This document shows, one piece after another, positions 11,553-23,300 of a DNA stretch of 64,000 nucleotides; position 1 is the first letter of the stretch; each line of letters starts with the position of its first letter. A program made the translations under genes and the position numbers. Origin of the DNA: Adineta vaga (Eukaryota; Rotifera); NCBI GenBank assembly GCA_021613535.1, contig CP075495.1:12214001-12278000 (forward strand), given 5' to 3'. A model generated the notes under the pieces. That model saw only the letters and a program-made list of their open reading frames with translations, made no database searches and had not been told where the DNA came from.

Positions 11553-14500
11553 TTAAAATTTAGCTAATTGTTGAAAAAGATTCGATGGTAAAATCGACTC
11601 AATTTTATCCGTTAGATATTGAATAGGTACACTGAACCATGTAAGAAAAATGCGAGCTAGAGATGCAGCTATTTCCGGGTATTGATGAGTAAGTAAAGCA
11701 AGCATAGCTGTGCCTGAACATAAACCAGCTGTAAATAAAATAAAAAATGGCAATTCTTTTTTCGGAAATACAGATACATCATGAAATGCTAAATATAGAA
11801 AAATAATTAAATCGATTTTGTTTCAAATAGATTCTTACCAGGCAATAATTCTCTATCCGCTGCTTCAGTACACTAAAACACATAAGAATTGACGATATTG
11901 AAATTTTAAAAACATATCACAATAAGTTCTTACTGTTGGATATGGATGAAATAGATGTCCTTTTTCTAATGGATATGGAATCATTCGAAATGTTCCTTCC
12001 CATGTGCAATGTAGTAGATTAAGTGCACCTTCAACACGTCGCCAATGTGATAAATGAAAAAATGCATATGCAATAGCTTCTGAATCACCACGTTTAAGAA
12101 TATGTTCAGGTGGTAAAATGATACTTTTCATTTCTAATAAATACTATTCAAACAAAGATAGTCTATAGAAAAGAAGATAATACACTTTATAAATCAACTT
12201 ACTTTAGGTACATGTGGATTGAATTCAACCGCTCTATGAATAGCTTCAACTGCAGACATTTCCGCAGCAGTTAGTCCTCGTTTGCTAGCTACATCCGGTG
12301 AAAATCTAATTGAAGAAAAGAAGAAAAGAAAATGATTCTAATATTAGAAAGTAAAGACATATCAACGGTTATAATGAACAATAATTAATTCTCATTGATG
12401 TACTATAGAATTCAAACGGAAGCAGTGTCATACATCCTTAAAGAACGCCTCTGTTGTTTTTATCAGTAATTTAGTGTTGACATGAATACTTTACATATCT
12501 ATTTTTAACGAATATTTCAATGGTATAAAACAGTCCATGTATTATTTTGCTTTTCCAAGCAAAAAAGGAAAGATTTCAAATCGCATCTTTAATCTTATTC
12601 TATGACAAACCTACGTGGAAGCAACTGCTCTTGCTTTTAACAATGCAGCTGTATAACAAATAGTCGCAGATTTCGGTAGACTAATATCTAAAAGAAAAAT
12701 TGAATTAAATTAAATCGATTCAATCATTTCGAAAAATCACTTACCATCATATTTGGCAAGAACACCCTGTACATCCGGATAATTTTGTAAAGCAAGTAAA
12801 ACTTCAATAAGATTTTCATGAATATTAAACACTGACATCATTGGAAATTCTTTTACTAAATCACGAAATATTTTTGTTGCTTCACGTAGTTTTCCTAATT
12901 TTCTTGCACACATTCCTAAACGTCGTTTGACATAGATTAATATATTTGTATTACGTTCTAGAGAGAGAGAGAGAAACAATTGAAAAACAGAAGATAATAA
13001 TTATCGAAAGAAATATGCTTGTCTTACTATGTACAATCTCTTGATTATGACCTTGTTCAAGTAACTGTTGTGATTTTCTGTAGGCATTTTCCGCACATTT
13101 TAATGCTTGTTTTAACAAACGTTCAACTTCGATAATTGTTGTTGCTTCTTCTTCAGCGAGAAGTATTAATGCAGGTGTGAATCTGATAAAAATGATTAGA
13201 GAAAAAACTGTTGATAATTAAAAATATATTCTGTTTTGTTCTTTACTCAGCATTTTTTTCTAATGCATCACGAGCCAATTGAATACGTGTTGATGGTGCT
13301 CGTTCACGCCATGCTCGTTGCATCACTAGAATATATTTTCAATAAAAATAAACATCTTTCTGTCGACTAATATCGATCACTTACTTTCATATTCAGGTTT
13401 TCCTTCGTCAAGATCACATGAAAAAAACGTTTGATGTTCTTGTGCAGATAAATTCATATCATGAAATGTCAATGGTTCTTTTCCATTATATTGTATTAAA
13501 CGTTGATATTCTGCTCCACGAAATAATGCACATGGATTTTTCCATACTTTACATTCATTTGTACCAGTCACCGGTGTGATTGAATCAATACTATTCGATG
13601 ATCCACAACTATTCATATTATTCGAACCATTGCCACCATTTAAGCCATTCATGGCTGAAGAAGATGATGATGTTAATGTAGTCGATTCATTATTTGATAA
13701 CAAGGAATTCGTTGTTTCATTTCCATTTAAAATTGGTGTTAAATGATTGATTGAAACTTGTTCGATAAATGATGTTCCATATCGTTTAAAATACCACCAT
13801 TCAAATATCTAAAATAATCTTCTCCTTTTTTTTTCAAATCAAAAACATTGATTTCTATTACCAAGATAAGACCGGAGATAAGTGATGATGTGCCAGTTAA
13901 TGCTACGTAAAATTTTGGAGTTAGAGTGTTGAAGAACATTGTTGCTAGAAAAGAATTACATTCAGTTATTTTTTAATATTCTATTTAATAAAATCTTCGA
14001 CAAAACAAAGCCTATTGACATGATAACAGTCAATACAATAACAACAATCAATGAGCACAGATATAATTTCGAATAAAACTTACAGAAGATGACGTTCAAC
14101 ATGTTTGTAATAAATAGTTATACGACAGTAGGAAGGCACCCGGGAGAATTAGAAAGAGAAGAACGTAAGTAATGGCTCTGTGTGTGTGTGTATGAAATAG
14201 AATCTTATAGAGGATAGTAATAATAGCGAAGATAGATATATCTAGAAAAAGATAGAGAGAACGAGAATGAGAAGATTGGTATATCTTTCTTTCTTTTCCT
14301 TTCATTTTCTCAATAAATAACAGAACATGTGGCTCAGAAAGAAAGCCAGAAAACCAGGATTCATTTCTTTTTTTCTTCTACCCACATCCTCATCTACTTG
14401 CTTCTCGTGGTAATGGAATGAATGTAAAAAAAAACGTAATTCATCTTATTTGTTTTCAATCGCAAAGAATTTTACCAGTATTGAAACTATTTATAATATT

Positions 14501-14781
14501 GAATGGACCACGAATAGATGCATAGAGAATAAATATAAGAAGAATAAAAGATATAGCCCATAAATAAGTACAGATATATGTTACAGTGGAACGGATTTTA
14601 TCCAAAAGATTCGAATTATCTAAATTGAAGACAAGAATTGATTTTCATCGAAAATAAAAAACAACATCTTTCTACTTGTTTCATCATCTTCTTCATTATC
14701 ATCTTCAACTAAATTTTGATGATTTTGCATAATATAATGACGAAATGAGCTTAGTGCAAAAGCAATAACAGCAAGAAACAT
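11553..14781 (-). CDS. ST7: ST7 (suppressor of tumorigenicity 7) homologue
   Basis: ST7 is a conserved multi-pass metazoan protein with TPR-like helices. Very strong identity to the family: [59 protein letters not shown]-type [82 protein letters not shown] and [19 protein letters not shown]. Many small exons; the N-terminal membrane helix ([15 protein letters not shown]) lies at about 14473-14617, separated by a 527-nt intron from the exon ending at about 13945. The most 5' in-frame ATG (14779-14781) adds a second hydrophobic segment, [13 protein letters not shown], which I do not recognise in vertebrate ST7; the alternative start is 14730. The last about 40 residues of human ST7 are replaced by a short different tail. 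The ATG is 124 nt after the ZUP1 stop on the same strand. Confidence 0.93.
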
Positions 14782-14904
14782 CAAACAATAATCTGAAAAT
14801 AAAAATTAGTTTATGTTTAATTAAATACGATGTTGATTGTTCGGTTTTAGAATATAAATAAATAAACAATAAAAGAAGAACGAATCTTGATTATTAATTG
14901 ACAG

Positions 14905-16613
14905 TTAAGTATTTGGAATAGGTACTCTAATTGAACGAACTTGTTTAGCAGCCTGAAGAAAAAGAATACATATGAATGACATTTCTTTTTTGTTTTGTTT
15001 ACTTCTCTTTCATCTGGTTTGAGTAATCCTTGAACGACAAGTATTTGATAGACTGATTTTTGAAATGATTGTAAACTTCGACGAAAGATATGTGCTTTTC
15101 CATTTGGATTATTACGAAATTTATCAATATCAGTTTTCGAAGTGCTTGGATCGAATATTAAGAGACGAATGTAACCAGCACGGAATTGTTCATAACCAAT
15201 TATTGTTCGACTATGACCTAAAATGATAATTCAATGGTCAATAGGATTTTTATTCCAAATTTAACGAATATTCTCTGATGCATCAGATAGTTATATTTTT
15301 AGTATTTGCAACGAATAGTTAAGTACTCGATTCTAATAAACTATACCTTCATGTTGTAGATACAATGGATGAATAATATTGCTTTTATTTGCTTGTTGCT
15401 GAAAATAATTTCTAATCCATTCAAATAAATATTTATAAGCAGTAGATTTATCACCAGTTTTTGGTTGATGAAAATCAAGTAATTCTGTTCTAAAGAAAGA
15501 AATCTTCAATGGAATTTCATCAATGAATATATTTCTTTTTCATACTTGATATTTAAATTTGCTAAACATGCCATTAATTCTGTTGGTCCAATCCATTTCG
15601 TTGAATTAACTAATTGTCTATTTAATTGTTCTCGACCAGCACTATCAAATCCAGCTGACCAGGCTTGTTCAATTAATTTTTGTAAATGACTAACCGATGG
15701 TATTTCTTGATTTGCTGTTTGATGACCAAAGAGATTTGTAGAATATTGAGGATCATGACGAAGTGATGAAAGTAACATTTGAAAATTTTTATAACCACAT
15801 GCCCAACCTTGATCGAGCCATGTTGAACTCATATGATCACAATCTGGTCGGCAAAGACGACGATCAATAAGATTTCCCATTGGTAAACGTGAAAGAATTG
15901 GAATGATTCCTATGGAAGAAGAAGCAATAGGAAAAGATATTAGAAAATATATATGAATAAATATCTATTTATTTATTTTTACCTGTTGATCTTGATTCGA
16001 TTCTTTCAAAAGGTTGTGCAATCATTTCATCCAATCTATTTTTATATTCATCATATTTTTGTGGAGTAATTAGTTTTTTCTTGAAAATTTTTTCTAAATT
16101 CCATCCAGCTCGTTCACTAAATGTTCGTGTACTTCCACCATAACGATTCTAAATCAATTAAAACATCATTTTGTTTTTCTCATTTGTTATTTTCTCTCTT
16201 AATTTTACTTGAAATTCTTCAAATGATTGTGCATTCTCTTCCTCTTGTAATAATCGAGCTATCCGAGCGTCATCACTTTCTTCTTCGTCTTCTAAATTAC
16301 CGTATGATATTGTTGAGGCCGTTTGTTGTCGTTGTTGGTTGTATTGCGATCGCATTCGTTCACGTCGAGCTAATTCTTGTGCATATAAACTGTCCGAAGT
16401 TGTATTTACAGCTGAATGATCATGATCTTCATTAACATGAATTTGTAGAACCAGAGGATCATAGAAAATTTTATCACAGATTGGACAACTTAAATTTACA
16501 TGTGACGGAGACGTTGTATTAGAATTAAAACATGGCTCATATTCTTGATGTAATAAGAGAAGAGTAGTATCGTCAAATTTTCGATGACATGACGAGCATT
16601 CTACTGATTCCAT
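14905..16613 (-). CDS. ZUP1: ZUP1/ZUFSP K63-specific deubiquitinase
   Basis: ZUP1 cleaves long K63-linked ubiquitin chains in the genome-maintenance response. N-terminal zinc fingers are visible: C..C in VECSSCHRKF and a C2H2 finger, CPICDKIF...HVNEDH. A MIU/UIM-like ubiquitin-binding helix follows (DDARIARLLQEEENAQSFEEF), then a family region, RYGGSTRTFSERAGW. The papain-like core has the catalytic Cys in DQGWACGYKNFQML, His in HSRTIIGYEQF and Asp in LLIFDPS. Exons run from 16613 down to the stop at 14905-14907. The chosen ATG is 2 nt after a CTAG acceptor-like site, so the frame open beyond it is probably intronic or outron sequence. Fewer zinc fingers than human ZUP1 are visible. Confidence 0.92.
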
Positions 16614-17642
16614 ATCTAGAAAGATAGAAAACAAAAATAAAGGTGTTAGTAGAATCATGGAATTATTTATCATGATAGAAAAAAATTAGTAATATTTAGT
16701 CTAATAATAGTCAAGAAATGTAAAACATATATCGAACTTTTGACATCATGTATTTGCCATGATCTGAAAATCGATGTTGTCAAGGTGCCGATCATAGTTG
16801 ATGGCGTTCTGTTCTTAATATGTGTCATATTTTTTCGAGAGGCGAGAAAAAACACAAGTAAATTGTTACTCGTATGCAACAACATTCTTTTTATTTTATG
16901 CCTTTTGAAAGAAACAGAGTCAAACAAATATAGAATGTTAGAACAAGAAATCTTAAATTTATTTCTTCATATTTTCTCTGCGAAAGACGACTTACTTTGT
17001 TCTTAGTCTATTTCAAATATAAACTTATCTCAATGTTATCTGCGAAAAATAAATACTTTCTTTATTTTCTTTTTGCCATTCTATACAAATAATATCGATA
17101 TCAAATCATCTAATCGTAGTTCGAAGTTAACTCGTCGTATTAGGTATATCTATATAATCTAAATCAATAGAAAAAAAACTAGAAGAATAACAAAAAAGAG
17201 AAACGAAATAGACCAAATTCGATAGTCCCTGCAGTATATTTTTTTCTCGTTATTTTTTTAATATGTTTTCGTTTTAAACAACAACAACAAGAGCCAAACA
17301 AAAAACAGATGGCCACAGTAATACAGTTATAACAGTAAAGTTAGTTTTCAGTTAAACTAAATCACACATATGTGCTAGTAAACTGAAATAACAAATAAAC
17401 AAAGAAAAAGAAAAGAAAAGAAAAGAAAAAAACATAGAAAAACAACTGAAAGTAAACAAAAAGAGAAACTATGACAGTTTTCTTTTAGTTGCATTAAAAC
17501 CGTTTGGCTGTAGCTACTGCTCATTGATATGTTGTGTTGTATGTTATCATCAAGAAGAAGAAGAAGAAAAAAAATGAACCTACACACGTACATACGGCAT
17601 ACACACACACTCATAGACGCACACACACACACACACATACAT
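16614..17642. other. Intergenic region upstream of ZUP1
   Basis: About 1 kb with no convincing exon. It should hold the ZUP1 promoter at its left end and the 3' flank of the next minus-strand gene at its right end. A CA-rich microsatellite occupies roughly 17598-17640. Confidence 0.4.
17598..17640. repeat. CA-rich microsatellite
   Basis: Imperfect (CA)n/(TG)n tract immediately 3' of the stop codon of the 17643-19868 gene, so it probably lies in that gene's 3' UTR. Confidence 0.75.
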
Positions 17643-19868
17643 TCACTGTGGAAGTAATCGAGGAAGAAGAAATGTTGTCGTAGTTGTTGTTGTAGTACCT
17701 GGTTCTTGTTTAATATAACAAAATTGTGGCTGATGATGTTGTTGCTGTTGTTGTTGTAAAGCAGCAAAAGTGAGTAATTCAATTGTTGTTGTTGTTGTAT
17801 TATTTGATGTTGAAGAATGTAATGGTGCAGTTGTATTACAACCAAGTATTTTCAATGTTGTCGAACAACTATTCTCATATTCATCCATAGCTGCTGTCAT
17901 TGTACATGATGATGATGATAATGACGGACTTGAATAACAATAAATTGGAAAATCATCGTCACTATTCGTTGGTTCACGTTTTATTAGTTGTTCGATAAGT
18001 GCATCTTTAAAAATAGTCATGAAATTTAAAAGCAATAATTAAATTTTTCTTTACCATTGAATGTCGCTTGTCGAAGAACATTACAAGCAACAATTTGTGC
18101 AGCTGCTTGTAGACCTGTTGCAGTTATTTGTTGTTGATGTAACGGTGGTGGAGGTAATGGACAATTTGAATTTGATGAAGATGAAGGTGTTGTTGTTGTT
18201 TCAAAACATAGAGTTGTTGTTGATTGTTGTTTAGTAATCGGTTCTTTTGAAATAAATGTTCCATTACGAAATAAAATGACTTCACGTGGTGATGATTTTA
18301 CACGTCGACGTGTTGATGAACGTGTTGATGTTGTCGTTGACGATGATGATTTCAAAAGATCTGTATCACTTGAACATGCACCTGTTGAACTTAAACCTAA
18401 TGTTGTTGTTTTTGAATCTATTCGTGTTGCATCTTCAGCTATGATGACGACACTTGCTTTTGGCTCTAGAATAAAACCAAAAAACAAATAACATGAGAGA
18501 AAACTTGAAAGTGTTCTTTTTTCACTGTTTATACATTAGAAGATGTGTATAGAGTAACGTACATAACAACATACGTTGTAGAAAATGAATGCTTATTTTA
18601 GTAAAAAGTTTTTTATTTTTTAAAGTTTCATTTAGACTCTATCGGAAAACATTCTGACGTTTAAATATTCGCGAGTCAATTTGATGATGATCACTAAGAT
18701 TTCGAAACCAATCAGAAATTATACGGTTCACTTTGAAAAGACTCGTTGTTGAATTTTGTAATTACATTGAGAAATAAATGTTGTCTGTGCAAAGGTCAAT
18801 TATGAATCATCCTGGAAAGTTTCGCAATTTGTCGCAAAAAATAGCTAGCAGTGGTATAGTTATTTACTATGAAAATTACTTCAGGCTATCTTTCGAGATA
18901 TATATGAAAAGCAAATATAGAATACTGAATGTGATTTTGATTGAACTACATTTTTTTTAAAAAACGAAAATTTTGTCTCTACCTGCTGCTGTTGAATTTA
19001 ATCTTCGTTTAGCAGCTGCATTACTTCTTGAAGTACTAAAGATAAGAGAGAAAAAAACGATGAATGAATAATATCAACTGTAAAAAAAGAGAAGAGAAAA
19101 ACGTTCGACTTACGCGCGGGATGAAACACGTCCACCTCTTTTAAATTTCTTTCCTTTCAATACTCTAGCGGGCACGATAGGTACTGAGGGATGCATTGGT
19201 ACAGACGAAATAGGTGATGATGTTGTTGCTAAAATAGAAAACCATTTTACAATTAGAAAATCATTTACCTTCTACTTCTTACTTGTATAAGTATGTCCTA
19301 TAGTTTTACTAGTGGTAGTATTTGTTGTTACAATTGGATGAAATTGTAATTCATTTCCACTAACATATAAAGTTGTTGGTAATTCTGCTGGTTCTATTTT
19401 TGGCTGATGAATTAATCGAACTGTTGTTGTAGTTGTCGATGGTAAAGGTGGTAGTTGTTGTTCATTACTATGTTGTTGAAAAAAATCTAATAATTCATTT
19501 TCTCGTTGTTGTTGTTGTTGATGAGAAAAATTATTCGAAAGAAATTTTTCATCGATAATAAATGAACAATTATTATTCAGTGATATGAATTTTCTTTTAT
19601 CATCATCTAGTGGTTTTTCTTGTTTAGTTTCCATATCATCCGATGAAAGTTGTGGTGATAAAAAATCATGTTCAAATAATTGATCAAGTAATAAAGGTTT
19701 CATCCAATCATCAGTATCATCATCGGTTGATGTTGAATTTAGAACATCCAAGAAATCATCATTCAATTGAAGTAATGGAGAAAATGAATCAAACATTGAT
19801 GCTGGTGGAGAAACAGATAAGGAACCAAATAAAGTCGGATTATGTGAATGAGCGAAATCGATTTCCAT
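17643..19868 (-). CDS. Unrecognised low-complexity, possibly nuclear protein
   Basis: I do not recognise this protein. At least five exons join in frame: exon 1 about 19285-19868, then about 19109-19229, about 18982-19037, about 18054-18470 and 17643-18012. The N-terminus is acidic with hydrophobic dyads (LLQLNDDFLDVL, DDWMKPLLLDQLFEHDFL), like transactivation segments. A basic patch follows (KGKKFKRGGRVSSR, then AAAKRRLN) that could be a nuclear-localisation or DNA-contact region. Three psi-K-x-E sites (PKIEP, LIKREP, YIKQEP) fit SUMO-type synergy-control motifs. Long Gln, Thr and Ser runs fill the rest, and a short ordered helix, LQAAAQIVACNVLRQA, may be real. A transcription cofactor is a reasonable guess from composition alone; no DNA-binding domain is identified. 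Confidence 0.6.
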
Positions 19869-20328
19869 TTTGAGTCACCGGGGGAAGAATAAGGACAAAA
19901 TCAAAAATTAAAAAACAAAGAAAAATCATCAAATTTTCGAATCTAGGAATTTTTCATCGATAAAATCAAACAAAATGCACTCATAAACGAACATAAGTTT
20001 TATCAGAGGTCGATAATTTCAGATAGTTGACGATATGACCCTATAAAATACAAGTGCGTATAGACACACACATACACACACACATGCACATACACATCAG
20101 CGTACGTTAATAAAGGACAGAAAGAACGAACATTCTTGTAGAAAGAAAAGATAAATTTCTATATATATACGAACGATTAAGAGTTACCATTTCAAAGAAT
20201 GTATGACCTCTAGAAAAGATGTGTAAAAGCAAAGAATAAAGAGAATGTCGCTAAGAAACAATAAATTTTGAAATTTTCATCATGGTGAATTTCTGAAAAG
20301 AAAAATCAATTAAATAAAACCAAAGAAA
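19869..20328. other. Divergent promoter region
   Basis: 460 nt between two divergently transcribed genes (the unrecognised minus-strand gene and the CCDC180-like gene). Contains a short CA-rich run (about 20065-20098). No clear TATA or initiator pattern is seen; a shared bidirectional promoter is plausible. Confidence 0.4.
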
Positions 20329-23300
20329 ATGTTAAATTCGTCAGCAACAACTTCACGAATTTTACCAAATAATAAAGTCTATAGACAATTATTTGATGCA
20401 CAAGTAGAACTCAATTGAAATTGTATTTCTTAGAAAAACTAATCCGAATTTGTGTTGTTTTTTTTCTTCATCAATTAGGCACAATTAAGTGATGTGTATA
20501 GCGAATACGAACTCATCAATTAACACAATCTGTTAATATTATTTCACCTCCAGATTCTATTCCACTTGTGCGAAATCTTAGACCTCATGGTATGTTTATT
20601 TTCTTTTTATTCATGAAAAAACTTTTTGGAGGATTTTGTTTCCTATAAATAATATAATAAGTCTTGTATGTACGATTAACAATAACAATATAATTTTTTT
20701 TAAATAAGGTGTATAATATGAATACGAAACGAAGAATATTGGAGTAAATGACGATGACGATGAGGATATTTTTATAAGGAGAGTAAAAGGAAGAAAATAT
20801 TTGCTTTTCAACAGAACGAATGAAATTTTTTTCTTGGCTTTTATTGTAAAGCAATGGAATTGTAACGTGATTGGGAGAGAATATGTGATTAAAATAGTTC
20901 TTGTCATTCTGTATCCTACTCCCATCTATTTTTACATTGGAATAGTCTTTGAGAATGTTCTTCTATCTATGAATTGTTTGACTTAATATAAGTTCTTGAC
21001 AATAATATTTGAAACGTATGAGAATATCGTTTCATTGATGATTTTTGTTTCGTATGAAAATCTATTTTAGATGCTCAAAAACGACAATGGATGTCAAGTT
21101 TGCCTTATAATAATGATCCTAATATCAATCCAATAGCTCTTCTGTATGATATTTATTCTTTTCATATCCATACCATGATTAATTATTTAGATTTCACGAT
21201 GAAAGAAAACGACGTCAAAACGAGCAACAACAAGAACTAGATGAATTGAAACGTGAAGTTTTTAATCTACCAGATAATGTCGAATACGGTTTCTCTCTAT
21301 GATTAATTGTTTGCATTCAATTTAAACAAAAAAAATCCTTTCGTTCTATAGATAATATTGATGATGTTCACAATGGAAATCTTACTGAACGAATCACATC
21401 AAAACGACAAGTTCAATTTGATCAATTATGGACAGAATTTCTCAATAAAATAACGGATATCAATCATGTACAAGTTATTTAAGAAAATCAATTTTTGAAA
21501 TATTCTTTTCTTTCTTAGAATTTATTAATGGAACTTGAGAAAATCACTCGTCAATGTAATAAATATTATGAACAGGGTGACCAAGGTAAAGATTTCCGTT
21601 AGAAATCAATGTTTCATCTGTTTCATTTCTTAGAAATTGATGAACACTTACAAAAATTATTTTCGGAAAAAAACATCACATGTTTGACAATAGAATCTTT
21701 TGAACAAGCATTTTATCAACTCAATGAACTTCTTCCACCACGACTTCTACAAATTCAAGACTATTGTCAAACAATCGAAGAACTTGAATTAGAACGAATT
21801 CAAAAAGTATTTTTCTCTTCTTCTTTTCAATAGATTTCCATCTTTTTATTTAGATTCGTGATCTATTTAAACATTATTCCGAACAATTATATCGAACACA
21901 TCATTTATCCGATAAAGAAACAGCTATTCAATTAGAAAAACAAGCAAATGTTAGTAAATATAGATAATTTCCCTTTTGAAACTCACTAAATAACATTTAA
22001 TTTATCATAGGAATTGAATACACAAATAATTGATAATCGTCGAATATATACAGAACTTGAAGCAAGATTATTAGCTGGAGAGACCGTTCGTGCACATCGA
22101 TATCAACGTAGATTAGTTAATTATCAATCGAAATGGAGTGATGCAACATGGTTAATACATAAACAAACATGGCTGTACGAGATTTCATTATAAATTTTCT
22201 AAGATTTCAATATTTCTCTTTATTTAGTTCAAAATTATCTTCATGTAAAACCAAATTAGAATCAATCATTCTTTCTACATGTGAATCCATCGGTTCTGGA
22301 TATAGCTACACAAACACATTCCTTTATTGCACATGTTAATTCATTAAAGTAGATTTGATAATTATTTCTTTTTCTAATAAGATTTTATTGTTAATTTTAG
22401 TTCATTTATTCCTCCAATATCTACATATGAAAATGTACAGATATGGTACAATCGAGGTTATGATTTAGTTGATATTATTGTTCATAAACGACAAACACTT
22501 GTTTATAAAATAAATGAAATAATAGTCGAGGAAATTGAATTTTTAAATAGAGAATTAGATCATATTCGAGTAAAAACTAACTTATGAAAAATGAAATATA
22601 ATAATTATTTAAATTTTACAGGAAGAAATGCTTCAAACACATGTATATGATAATGAACAACTACAAATTGCACTTGACCGTGATATAATTCCTTTATTTG
22701 AAGAACGAAAAGATTTTCTGAAAAATTCTATAATCAATCGAATTGAAGTATGAAAACTAATTCTGAAAAACATGTGTGTTGTAATCAATTGATACTTTAA
22801 CAACAAAATAAAACTTAAAAAAACAATGCATGATTTTTTAACTAACATCTTGAGGGTGATATAAGTGTTGCATGTTATCAAATACTATTTTGTATTTCAT
22901 TACACATTCTTTCGAATCGGAATTTCTATTTGATAATTTACAGTCTGTCTATGAACAATTAACACATGCTATGTACGATATTCTCGAACGTCTTTTGGCG
23001 TTTATTGAAACACCAGCTGAGCAATGGGATAATCATCAAATTCGACTTGAAGATGTTACCGGAAAATTACTTGATATGATGCATGAATGTCGACAACCAT
23101 ATGATTTAGAAAATGAAGTAAACAATATCTGATATAATTTTCAAAGAATAAAACTAGAAAATCGAATTTTGTTTTTTCATAGAAAAAATTAGCGAAACTT
23201 GATGCAACTCTAGATGAAATGCGAAGTGCATCGAATGAAACAGCATTAGCTACACTTTTAAAATCAGCTTATAGTCAACTGGATATGATTAAAGTTAGGT

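Noticed and set aside
16614-16673. N-terminal extension of ZUP1 beginning MINNSMILL
   Set aside because: It reads across a TTTCTAG acceptor 2 nt before MESVECSSC, which is the natural start.
17598-17640. Short regularly spaced repeats as CRISPR-like array
   Set aside because: A dinucleotide microsatellite in a eukaryotic genome; no spacer/repeat structure.
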